Positions 4,452-9,957 of a stretch of 10,343 bases of DNA are shown here, piece by piece; the stretch's first letter is position 1; every line of letters starts with the position of its first letter. The translations under genes and the position numbers were made by a program. Source of the DNA: Candidatus Woesearchaeota archaeon (GTDB lineage: Archaea > Nanobdellota > Nanobdellia > Woesearchaeales > ARS49); the NCBI GenBank assembly GCA_019323555.1, contig JAHWHC010000048.1, positions 1 through 10,343 of the forward strand. The letters run 5' to 3'. Under the pieces are notes generated by a model that searched no databases, was not told where the DNA came from, and was given only the letters and a program-made list of their open reading frames with translations.

Positions 4452-4490
4452 TATCCGCCTCCTTTCCAGGTTTTTCCCTAGAATCCGTAC

Positions 4491-4500
4491 GAAATATATG
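4491..4500 (-). promoter_or_regulatory. TATA box of the mini-protein operon
   Basis: CATATATTTC read leftward, centred about 45 bases before the first start codon. This places transcription initiation ~20 nt upstream of the ATG, just ahead of the GGAAAGGAGG ribosome site. Being nearly symmetric it could also serve a rightward transcript starting near 4520. Confidence 0.6.
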
Positions 4501-4513
4501 ATTAAGAGCAGTC

Positions 4514-4584
4514 TATGCTCTAGAATAAAGTTGTAGGTTTTCCGCATTCCCCCCATTTATCGACGGAAAAATGCTCGCAGATTC
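4514..4584. repeat. 71-bp direct repeat, copy B
   Basis: Same orientation as 473-543, 4,041 bp away, with 56/71 identical positions and the 26-bp identical core at 4533-4558. Here it lies just upstream of the TATA box of the mini-protein operon. In this copy TTTTCCG (4538-4544) can pair with CGGAAAA (4564-4570) and GCATT with AATGC, so both copies can fold but not identically. That argues that the sequence, rather than one strict structure, is what is conserved. Confidence 0.75.
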
Positions 4585-4585
4585 T

Positions 4586-4605
4586 AAGCTCAAGTGAGCT
4601 TTTTT
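4586..4605 (+). terminator. short hairpin plus T-run
   Basis: AAGCTCA (4586-4592) and TGAGCTT (4595-4601) form a 7-bp inverted repeat, followed by a run of six T (4600-4605). Read rightward this looks like an intrinsic terminator placed directly after the 71-bp element. It could end a short rightward RNA starting near 4520. The rest of 4606-4791 is AT-rich intergenic sequence without a recognisable gene. Confidence 0.4.
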
Positions 4606-4791
4606 ACGAATCACAAGCTCCTTGATTTTTCTTGCCTTCTCCTTTTTTCAGGTTCAAGGCTTGTCATCAAGGACTTTATGCATGTACCCATTCTTTGGGT
4701 GTCATATCTTCACGATAGTTTTGTTTTTTTGGTTTGTTTTGAGAAATAGTGAGTAATACGCTGTTATTTTTAAAATTTAGCATAATGCTGC

Positions 4792-5886
4792 TTATGTTAT
4801 GTGTATTTCTATGATGTCGCCGTCCTCAAGCACTTTGTCTAGTCTGTGAAATACCTGTCCTGGAAACTTTGCTGATTTTCCCCATATTTTGGCGTACTTG
4901 AACTTGTTTACAAAGTCTCTGTGTATGTTTCTGCAAACTCCCTCTATTGTTATCCCTCTGCGCACTATCATTGGTTCTTCAAGATCTGGATTTTTGCCAA
5001 CTTCCTTCATATAAAGTCTCATTAAATTTAGTTTCTGGAATACTGCCTCTTTTAGTTCTGGTATTCCCTCTCCCTGTTCTGCGCTCACCACAAGGTCTGG
5101 CTTTATCTCTTTTATCAGCTTTTTTCTTCTGTCTTCACTAACTGAGTCTATTTTTGTGATTACAGTTAGTGCAGGTATGTAATTCCTGTTGCCCTCTATT
5201 GCATCTATGAATGTGTCAATGTCTATCTTGCTCCTTATCACAACATCTGCATTATTGAGCTTTAGTTCTTTCAGTATGTCCTGTATTGTTTTTCTGGAGA
5301 TTCCTAGTTTTACTGTGCTGCCGATGCTGATTCCGCCTTTTGCTTTTTTCTTTATCTTCACGTCAGGCTTTTCCTGGTTAACTCTTACATTTGCATCATA
5401 TATCTCTTTCAGTATTTTTTTGTAGTGTTCTGGATGTTTTGCATCGACTAGTATCAGGACTAAATCAGAATTACGGACCATAGAAAGAATCTCCCTGCCT
5501 CGTCCTTTGCCAGCTGCAGCCCCGGATATTATTCCAGGTATGTCCAGTATCTGTATTTTTGCAAAATTATATTCAAGCAGTCCAGGTATGACGTCTAGTG
5601 TTGTGAATTCATATGCCCCTATCTTGGATTTTGCTTTTGTGATTGCATTCAATAAGGTGCTTTTGCCTACTGAAGGAAATCCCAGCAGGACTACTGTTGC
5701 ATCTCCTGATTTTTTCACAGCAAAGCCTGCGCCTGCTGTTTTTTTAGAGGCTTGTTTCTCTATTTTTTCCCTTAGCTTGGCTATCTGTGCTTTTACAACG
5801 CCAAAATGATGTTCTGTGGCTTTGTTGTACTGTGTTTTCTTTAATTCTGCCTCTAGTTCCTTTATTCTTGCTTCTGCATCTGCCAT
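4792..5886 (-). CDS. DRG-family GTP-binding protein with TGS domain
   Basis: 364 residues, the usual length for archaeal DRG (developmentally regulated GTP-binding) proteins of the Obg/HflX superfamily, thought to bind ribosomes or tRNA and to help resolve stalled translation. An N-terminal helical region (residues 1-48, charged) precedes the G domain: G1 GFPSVGKST (69-77), G3 DIPG (115-118), G4 TKID (244-247), G5 SAEQG (268-272). An inserted helical S5D2L-like segment lies between G3 and G4 (~150-235), and a C-terminal TGS domain at ~288-364 contains the FPGQVFHRL and VLEDGDIIEIH signature. The start at 5886 is ~25 bases from a TTTTTAAA box, so the mRNA is probably leaderless. It is divergent from the channel gene. 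Confidence 0.95.
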   Translation of the reverse strand: MADAEARIKELEAELKKTQYNKATEHHFGVVKAQIAKLREKIEKQASKKTAGAGFAVKKSGDATVVLLGFPSVGKSTLLNAITKAKSKIGAYEFTTLDVIPGLLEYNFAKIQILDIPGIISGAAAGKGRGREILSMVRNSDLVLILVDAKHPEHYKKILKEIYDANVRVNQEKPDVKIKKKAKGGISIGSTVKLGISRKTIQDILKELKLNNADVVIRSKIDIDTFIDAIEGNRNYIPALTVITKIDSVSEDRRKKLIKEIKPDLVVSAEQGEGIPELKEAVFQKLNLMRLYMKEVGKNPDLEEPMIVRRGITIEGVCRNIHRDFVNKFKYAKIWGKSAKFPGQVFHRLDKVLEDGDIIEIHIT

Positions 5887-5909
5887 AAGTGCTTTTTTAA
5901 GAGCAAAGG

Positions 5910-5917
5910 TTTAAAAA
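5910..5917. promoter_or_regulatory. shared, near-symmetric TATA box between divergent genes
   Basis: TTTAAAAA on the plus strand and TTTTTAAA on the minus strand. Its centre is 26 bases from the ATG at 5940 and 28 bases from the ATG at 5886, so one box could direct leaderless transcripts both ways. Secondary AT-rich boxes at 5890-5899 and 5925-5932 are too close to the starts. Confidence 0.5.
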
Positions 5918-5939
5918 CATTGTCCTTTTTAATAGGTGC

Positions 5940-6479
5940 ATGGACTTACTTACTGATGCAAGGACATATCTTGGGCCTGCTGTGAATAACATAATCACAG
6001 CAATCATTATTCTTTTAATCGGCTTTATCATAGCTAAGCTGGTTGGCCGTTTGATCCAGAGAGTCCTGCATGAGGCTGAATTAGATATCTTGCTGAAAAA
6101 AGCAGGTGCTAAGGTTTCTTTTGAATTGGCTCTTGCGCATATTGCAGAGTATTTTGTTTATTTTGTCACGATTATCTTTGCCTTGAATCAGCTGGGGATC
6201 ACGACTTTTGTGTTGTATGTTCTGGCAATAGGCGGTATTGCAATACTGGTCATCTCAGTATTCCTTGGATTGAGGGATTTTATCCCTAATTTCATGGCTG
6301 GCTGGTATATCTACAGAAAAGATCTCATTAAAGAAAAACAAACCGTTAAAATTAACGGTGTCTCAGGCAGGGTTGTAAAGATGAGCTTGTTAGATACACG
6401 GATTAAGACAAAGAAAGGTGACTTGATCTACATGCCTAATTCTGTTGTCATTAAGTCTAAGATTACCAGGAAGAAATAA
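5940..6479 (+). CDS. MscS-family small-conductance mechanosensitive channel, short form
   Basis: 179 residues. Three hydrophobic segments: ~14-36, ~66-84 and ~88-112. The third runs into GLRDFIPNFMAGWYI (110-124), the pore-lining TM3 and hinge pattern of MscS, and then the beta domain with V-x-I-x-GVSGRV (~136-145), LLDTRI and the hallmark MPNSVV (165-170). It ends there, so the C-terminal alpha/beta portal domain of E. coli MscS is absent, as in several short archaeal members. Role: releases osmolytes when membrane tension rises. The start is set by the TATA box 26 bases upstream (leaderless). Its stop codon directly abuts the stop of the convergent UPF0147 gene. Confidence 0.9.
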   Translation: MDLLTDARTYLGPAVNNIITAIIILLIGFIIAKLVGRLIQRVLHEAELDILLKKAGAKVSFELALAHIAEYFVYFVTIIFALNQLGITTFVLYVLAIGGIAILVISVFLGLRDFIPNFMAGWYIYRKDLIKEKQTVKINGVSGRVVKMSLLDTRIKTKKGDLIYMPNSVVIKSKITRKK

Positions 6480-6728
6480 TTATACTATCTCTAGTGTGCT
6501 TACTATGTTGAATAGCTGTGTTCTTGTGTCTGCCTGCATGTTGTTGTCTTCTGTCAGCTCTTCTAGTGCGTGAAGTGCTCTGCTGACTTTTATGGATATC
6601 TCTTCTTTGCTTGTCTCAAGTTCTTTTATTGTGATAGAAATCTTGTTTTTTATGTTTTTAGGCACGCAGGAATCTTCCTCTACTTCGCGAAGCATGGCAA
6701 TTACTGTAATTATTTTGTCTTGATCCAT
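6480..6728 (-). CDS. UPF0147 family protein
   Basis: 82 residues, all alpha-helical by composition, matching the small archaea-specific UPF0147 family. Visible hallmarks are DSCVPKNIKNKI (19-30), which matches the family's TVP-x-N-x-R block, the central ISIKVSRALHALEEL block, and the C-terminal MQADTRTQLFNIVSTLE (the family's MP-x-HTRT-x-IW-x-IVS-x-LE). The function of the family is unknown. It is the last gene of the eL43-rpo12-prefoldin operon, 12 bases after prefoldin, without an evident ribosome site, and meets the MscS gene tail to tail with no spacer. Confidence 0.88.
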   Translation of the reverse strand: MDQDKIITVIAMLREVEEDSCVPKNIKNKISITIKELETSKEEISIKVSRALHALEELTEDNNMQADTRTQLFNIVSTLEIV

Positions 6729-6740
6729 TTTGTGCGGTCT

Positions 6741-7067
6741 CTATTTCTTTTTGAGTTTTGATAGTAACTCCTCTTGTAGTTTTTTTGCTTTTTCCTTAAG
6801 CTTTTTCTCTTCCTTGTCCAGGTTTGCTATCCTTAGGTCGATTATCTCTTTCTTCTGCTTAAGGTCTTTCTCTAGTTTTTCTTTGTCAGAAAGAACCATT
6901 ATGTTGCCCACGATCTTGTATGCTGTCTTGCTTGTCTTCAGCTCTTTTAGGGCATTCTCGACTTCGAATAATTGTGATTGGAATTGTTGTTTCTGCATAG
7001 CCATTGTCTGCACTTGCTGTTCGATCAATTGCAGTCTTCCTATGCTTTCTTGTGCATCATCACTCAT
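6741..7067 (-). CDS. pfdB: prefoldin subunit beta
   Basis: 108 residues, close to the usual ~115-120 of archaeal prefoldin beta. It is the co-chaperone subunit that, with alpha, forms the jellyfish-shaped hexamer handing unfolded proteins to the thermosome. N-terminal helix ~1-46 and C-terminal helix ~62-108 form the coiled-coil tentacle. Between them TAYKIVGNIMV (49-59) is the conserved beta hairpin of the family. Start chosen at 7067 because it overlaps the rpo12 stop (ATGA); a longer frame upstream simply reads through rpo12 out of frame. It sits in the eL43-rpo12 neighbourhood where prefoldin beta is commonly found in archaea. Confidence 0.92.
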   Translation of the reverse strand: MSDDAQESIGRLQLIEQQVQTMAMQKQQFQSQLFEVENALKELKTSKTAYKIVGNIMVLSDKEKLEKDLKQKKEIIDLRIANLDKEEKKLKEKAKKLQEELLSKLKKK

Positions 7068-7201
7068 CTTGCTGTTACCTTTGTTATTTTTGATCTTGAT
7101 TTGTATAATATTTTGCTTCCGCAGTACGGGCATCGTACTCTTTTGCCCATCATGTCTTTGGATATTTTTTTGCTGCATGCAAAGCATGTGTACTTTGTCA
7201 T
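7064..7201 (-). CDS. rpo12: DNA-directed RNA polymerase subunit Rpo12 (RpoP)
   Basis: 45-residue zinc-ribbon subunit of archaeal RNA polymerase, homologue of eukaryotic Rpb12/RPC10, which helps assemble the Rpo3/Rpo10 platform. The protein begins MTKYTCFACSKK, giving the first CxxC (C6, C9). It then has R-V-R-CPYCGSKILYK (21-34) with the second CxxC and the family's very characteristic CPYCG-x-[RK]ILYK sequence. Both zinc pairs are intact. It begins two bases after the eL43 stop and overlaps prefoldin beta by four bases. Confidence 0.93.
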   Translation of the reverse strand: MTKYTCFACSKKISKDMMGKRVRCPYCGSKILYKSRSKITKVTAR

Positions 7202-7203
7202 TT

Positions 7204-7479
7204 TTATTCTTCAGCCTCTTCTTTTGGTTCCTCTTCTGCAGCTGCAAGAACTACAGGAGGTTTTTTCTTAACAAAATAAGCTCTGCTTGTAAACTTAGAT
7301 TTGCATTTGCTGCATGTGTATATTCCTGCAGAAACTCTTTTTGCTTTTGGCATGTCGCAGTAAGGGCACATCTGTGGCTTTCGCTGCTCTTTCTCTATTT
7401 TTGCTAGCTTGAATTTCACTGTCCTTCCATATCTTGGACCGAACCTTTTAGCTGGACCAAGCCCCTTTTCAACTGCCAT
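7204..7479 (-). CDS. rpl37ae: 50S ribosomal protein eL43 (L37Ae)
   Basis: 91 residues, a zinc-binding protein of the large ribosomal subunit. It has the family's N-terminal GLGPAKRFGPRYGRTVK (6-22), a zinc ribbon with MCPYCD (37-42) and YTCSKCKSKF (54-63), and FTSRAYFVKKKP. The tail is acidic and Ala/Glu-rich (AAAEEEPKEEAEE), an extension beyond the usual core that may be lineage-specific. The start is 24-31 bases from a TTTTTAAA box (7503-7510), so it is probably leaderless. First gene of a four-gene operon (eL43, rpo12, pfdB, UPF0147). Confidence 0.95.
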   Translation of the reverse strand: MAVEKGLGPAKRFGPRYGRTVKFKLAKIEKEQRKPQMCPYCDMPKAKRVSAGIYTCSKCKSKFTSRAYFVKKKPPVVLAAAEEEPKEEAEE

Positions 7480-7502
7480 AGCACTCTAAAAACAATGAGT
7501 GA

Positions 7503-7510
7503 TTTAAAAA
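7503..7510 (-). promoter_or_regulatory. TATA box of the eL43 operon
   Basis: TTTTTAAA read leftward, centred 27-28 bases from the ATG at 7479. Transcription would start at or next to the start codon. Confidence 0.6.
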
Positions 7511-7540
7511 GGTTTCGTATTGTGCCCGTAGGGTACAAAC

Positions 7541-7548
7541 TTTTATAA
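7541..7548 (+). promoter_or_regulatory. TATA box of the aRF1 operon
   Basis: TTTTATAA, 25 bases before the ATG at 7573, giving a leaderless transcript. It lies back to back with the eL43 promoter, ~31 bases away. Confidence 0.65.
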
Positions 7549-7572
7549 ACCCCCTCTCTAATAATTATTAGT

Positions 7573-8673
7573 ATGACATTGACAGCACAGCAAAAGCATA
7601 AACTGAAGAAGTTTATCAAGGAATTAGAGGCATGTAAGGCCGCGCATACAGAGTTTGTGACAGTTTATATTCCAGCTGGTTATGATATTAATAAGATTAT
7701 CAATCACCTGGCCCAGGAGCAGGGCACAGCCATGAATATCAAGTCTGCTGCAACCAGGAAGAATGTTACAGATGCCTTGGAGCGTATGATCCAGCATCGT
7801 AGGCTTTTCAAGCAGACTCCTCCTAACGGTTTGGCTGTTTTTGCAGGCAATGTCTTGGCAAGGGAAGGAAAGTCAGATGTAAAAGTATGGTCTATTGAGC
7901 CTCCTGTCCCTTTGAACACGCGTATCTACAAGTGTGACAAGAATTTTGAAGTTGAATTATTGAGAGATATTCTCGATGTGAAAGAGATGTATGGTCTTGT
8001 TGTTCTTGACAGAAGAGACGCTTCTTTAGCATTATTAAAAGGAAAATCCATTGTTCATTTGATGAAGACACACTCGCATGTTCCTGGCAAGATGAAGGCA
8101 GGCGGCCAGTCTGCGCACAGGTTTGAACAGAACAGGGCGTTAGCATTAAAGGATCATCTAAAGAAGGTTGCTGATTACATGAAAGATGAGTTCCTGGCAA
8201 GAGAGGGCCTTAAAGGGATCATTGTTGGCGGTCCTGGGCCGACAAAGTATGAATTAGTTGAGGGGAATTTCATAACAGGCGATGTCAAGAAGAAAATAAT
8301 TGGCATAAAAGATCTTTCTTATACAGAAGAGTTTGGCCTGCAGGAATTGGTTGACAAGAGCGAGGATATTCTTGCTAAAGAAGAAGTTGTTGATGAGAAA
8401 AAAGCAATGGGCCAGTTTTTTGAGAAGCTTGCAAAGGATCCAGATATGGTTTCTTATGGTGAACAAGATGTCAAGAAAGCGCTTAACATGGGTGCTGTTG
8501 AGACTTTGCTGCTTTCAGAAAGCCTGTCTGATGAATTGATTGATGAGTTTGAGGAGGCTGCAAAGCAGTTTTCTACTGTTGTCAAGATTATTTCTACTGA
8601 GACTAGGGAAGGTGTTCAATTAAGGGATATTGGCGGTTTTGCTGCTGTATTAAGGTATAAGTTGGCTGCGTAA
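7573..8673 (+). CDS. prf1: peptide chain release factor subunit 1 (aRF1), lacking the zinc mini-domain
   Basis: 366 residues; recognises all three stop codons and releases the peptide, working with a GTPase (aEF1A in archaea). Domain 1 carries NIKS (55-58) and YKCDKNF (119-125, the YxCxxxF stop-reading motif). Domain 2 carries the catalytic GGQ (177-179) in KMKAGGQSAHRFEQNR. Domain 3 ends with IISTETREGVQL and GGFAAVLRY. Archaeal aRF1 is normally ~400-415 residues. The difference lies after VETLLLSESLS (309-319), where most homologues insert a mini-domain with two CxxC pairs; here the chain passes straight to ELIDEFEEAA. All catalytic and decoding motifs are intact, so it should be functional. 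Leaderless start. Confidence 0.96.
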   Translation: MTLTAQQKHKLKKFIKELEACKAAHTEFVTVYIPAGYDINKIINHLAQEQGTAMNIKSAATRKNVTDALERMIQHRRLFKQTPPNGLAVFAGNVLAREGKSDVKVWSIEPPVPLNTRIYKCDKNFEVELLRDILDVKEMYGLVVLDRRDASLALLKGKSIVHLMKTHSHVPGKMKAGGQSAHRFEQNRALALKDHLKKVADYMKDEFLAREGLKGIIVGGPGPTKYELVEGNFITGDVKKKIIGIKDLSYTEEFGLQELVDKSEDILAKEEVVDEKKAMGQFFEKLAKDPDMVSYGEQDVKKALNMGAVETLLLSESLSDELIDEFEEAAKQFSTVVKIISTETREGVQLRDIGGFAAVLRYKLAA

Positions 8674-8675
8674 AA

Positions 8676-9359
8676 ATGGTGGGAATGACTGAAGAGGCTT
8701 TTGCAGAACTTTTTCCTGAAAAGGAATTTAGTTACAGTGCCAAGATAAAGTATTCTGGGAGGTTTAAGGGTTATAACGCGAATATCAAGCTTAATCGTTT
8801 CACAAAAAATATTGTTTTCAATTTGAGCAAGAACTGGCGTTCTATTGACAGGAATATCAAGATAGGTCTTTTGCAGGAGCTTATGTGCAGGATGTTCAAG
8901 AAAAAAGCAAAGACAACTAATATGGATTTATACAATATTTTCATTAAGCAGGCTCATTTGGCTGTCCCTAAGACAAAATCTCATCCTGTTTTAGAAGATT
9001 CTTTCAACAGGGTTAATGATGTCTTTTTTGCAGGTATGATCGATATTCCTAATCTTGCTGTTTCAGAAGGATTGCGGACTTTAGGGCATTATGATTATGG
9101 CACAGATACTATCTCTATAACAAAGCATGTCCTTGATCACCAGGATTGCCTGGATTATGTCATGTATCATGAATTATTGCATAAGAAACATAAGTTCAAG
9201 ACCAAGAATGGCAGGCATTTTCACCACACTTCAGAGTTCAGGAAAAAAGAGAAGGAGTTTCCTAATGCAGAGCAGATTGAAAAGAAGTTATCTGTAATTT
9301 TAAGTAAAAGAAAATTAAGAAGCTTCTTCAGCTTTTTTGGTGTGGTCTCTCTTTTCTAG
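8676..9359 (+). CDS. SprT/YgjP-like zinc metallopeptidase
   Basis: 227 residues; predicted soluble zinc-dependent protease. The active-site helix is YVMYHELLHKKHKF, with HELLH at 165-169 (two zinc ligands plus catalytic Glu166). About 15 residues on, HHTSEFRKKEKEFPN (183-197) resembles the HS-x-x-F segment that gives the third ligand in SprT/YgjP (WLM-like) peptidases; H184 is the likely ligand. The family usually contributes to protein quality control or DNA-protein crosslink processing; the substrate here is unknown. It begins two bases after the aRF1 stop (a second in-frame ATG lies at 8685), so it is co-transcribed with aRF1. Its last 14 codons overlap the convergent gene at 9315. Confidence 0.78.
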   Translation: MVGMTEEAFAELFPEKEFSYSAKIKYSGRFKGYNANIKLNRFTKNIVFNLSKNWRSIDRNIKIGLLQELMCRMFKKKAKTTNMDLYNIFIKQAHLAVPKTKSHPVLEDSFNRVNDVFFAGMIDIPNLAVSEGLRTLGHYDYGTDTISITKHVLDHQDCLDYVMYHELLHKKHKFKTKNGRHFHHTSEFRKKEKEFPNAEQIEKKLSVILSKRKLRSFFSFFGVVSLF

Positions 9360-9842
9360 AAGGTTTGCTATGCTTACTTCATGCAGCTGTTCATAAGACC
9401 ACATTAGCGAGATTCTTGCATAATCTGTTGCACTTGCATTCATGTGTCTCCAGAGATATGCTTTTCTGCCCGATATTGGTCCTCCTACAAACGCAAGGTG
9501 TCTTCCCCAGGAGCCGTGATATGCTTCTTTGTCGCACACTAATGCCTCTTCTTCTTCAGTTGGTTCAAATTCAGGAGGCATCTTTTGCCATCTCTCTGCG
9601 CCGAGTATCTTTGCTATCCCTGCAACTGTTTTGTTATCATGTACTCTGTATAGAACATGTCTTGCAAGGTCTTCTATAATGCCCGCTACTCTTTTATGCA
9701 TTGGCCCTTTAACTTCCGGCAACACATCATAGAGTGTCTTGACTGCATAAGAAAGTCCGTCTCTATTTCTCCAGTCAAGTTGCTTTGTTGCTGCAATCTC
9801 TTCTATCAATGCATCAACTTCTTTCTCTTTAAATGGATCCAT
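9315..9842 (-). CDS. conserved-looking hypothetical protein (unrecognised)
   Basis: About 175 residues from an ATG at 9842. An in-frame ATG at 9860 would lie upstream of the transcription start predicted from the TATA box at 9873-9884, so the shorter form is chosen. The protein is soluble: a helical N-terminal half, then an acidic stretch FEPTEEEEALV (~97-107), then an aromatic/glycine-rich region (YHGSWGRHLAFVGGPISGRKAYLWRH, split here for reference around 115-140) and a helical, charged C-terminus. Several Trp, His and Gly positions look like those of a folded domain, but I do not recognise the family. It converges on, and overlaps by 45 bp, the metallopeptidase gene. Confidence 0.75.
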   Translation of the reverse strand: MDPFKEKEVDALIEEIAATKQLDWRNRDGLSYAVKTLYDVLPEVKGPMHKRVAGIIEDLARHVLYRVHDNKTVAGIAKILGAERWQKMPPEFEPTEEEEALVCDKEAYHGSWGRHLAFVGGPISGRKAYLWRHMNASATDYARISLMWSYEQLHEVSIANLLEKRDHTKKAEEAS

Positions 9843-9872
9843 CTTCAACTCACAATGCATTCTACAGGCTCG

Positions 9873-9884
9873 TTATTTAAAAAG
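9873..9884 (-). promoter_or_regulatory. TATA box of the 9315-9842 gene
   Basis: CTTTTTAAATAA read leftward. It implies initiation near 9853 and a leader of ~10 nt to the ATG at 9842, which decides the start. Confidence 0.6.
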
Positions 9885-9900
9885 CTGGCGGGTTTTAGGC

Positions 9901-9922
9901 GCAAACTTTATAAATAGTTTGC
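9901..9922. promoter_or_regulatory. inverted repeat enclosing the aIF5A TATA box
   Basis: GCAAACT (9901-9907) and AGTTTGC (9916-9922) are perfect inverted repeats, seven bases each, enclosing eight bases that complete the TATA box TTTATAAA (9907-9914). Initiation is expected near 9937, about 20 nt before the ATG at 9958, which has GGTG six bases upstream. A dimeric protein bound here would mask the TATA box, so this is a candidate repressor operator. It lies between the divergent promoters of aIF5A and the 9315-9842 gene. Confidence 0.55.
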
Positions 9923-9957
9923 AAATCTTAACTATTATTAGAAACAGGGTGTAAGTT

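Noticed and set aside
3531..4481. 316-codon open frame on the plus strand across the mini-protein operon
   Set aside because: It is antisense to several well-formed small genes, is rich in Pro, Cys, Phe and His, and has no ribosome site or TATA box. It is a by-product of G+C-rich coding on the other strand.
4329..4556. 75-residue version of the first mini-protein starting inside the 71-bp repeat
   Set aside because: The start is upstream of the TATA box and lacks a ribosome site; the internal ATG at 4451 has both.
473..4584. CRISPR or transposon interpretation of the repeats
   Set aside because: There are only two copies 4 kb apart in direct orientation, with no spacers, no cas genes, no terminal inverted repeats and no transposase.
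4620..4690. Possible C/D box sRNA on the minus strand (TGATGA followed by CTGA)
   Set aside because: There is no second C'/D pair at proper spacing and no terminal stem, so the boxes are probably chance.
6730..7407. 225-codon open frame on the plus strand
   Set aside because: Antisense to prefoldin beta, rpo12 and eL43; its Phe/Ser/Cys-rich content is the complement of their Lys-rich codons.
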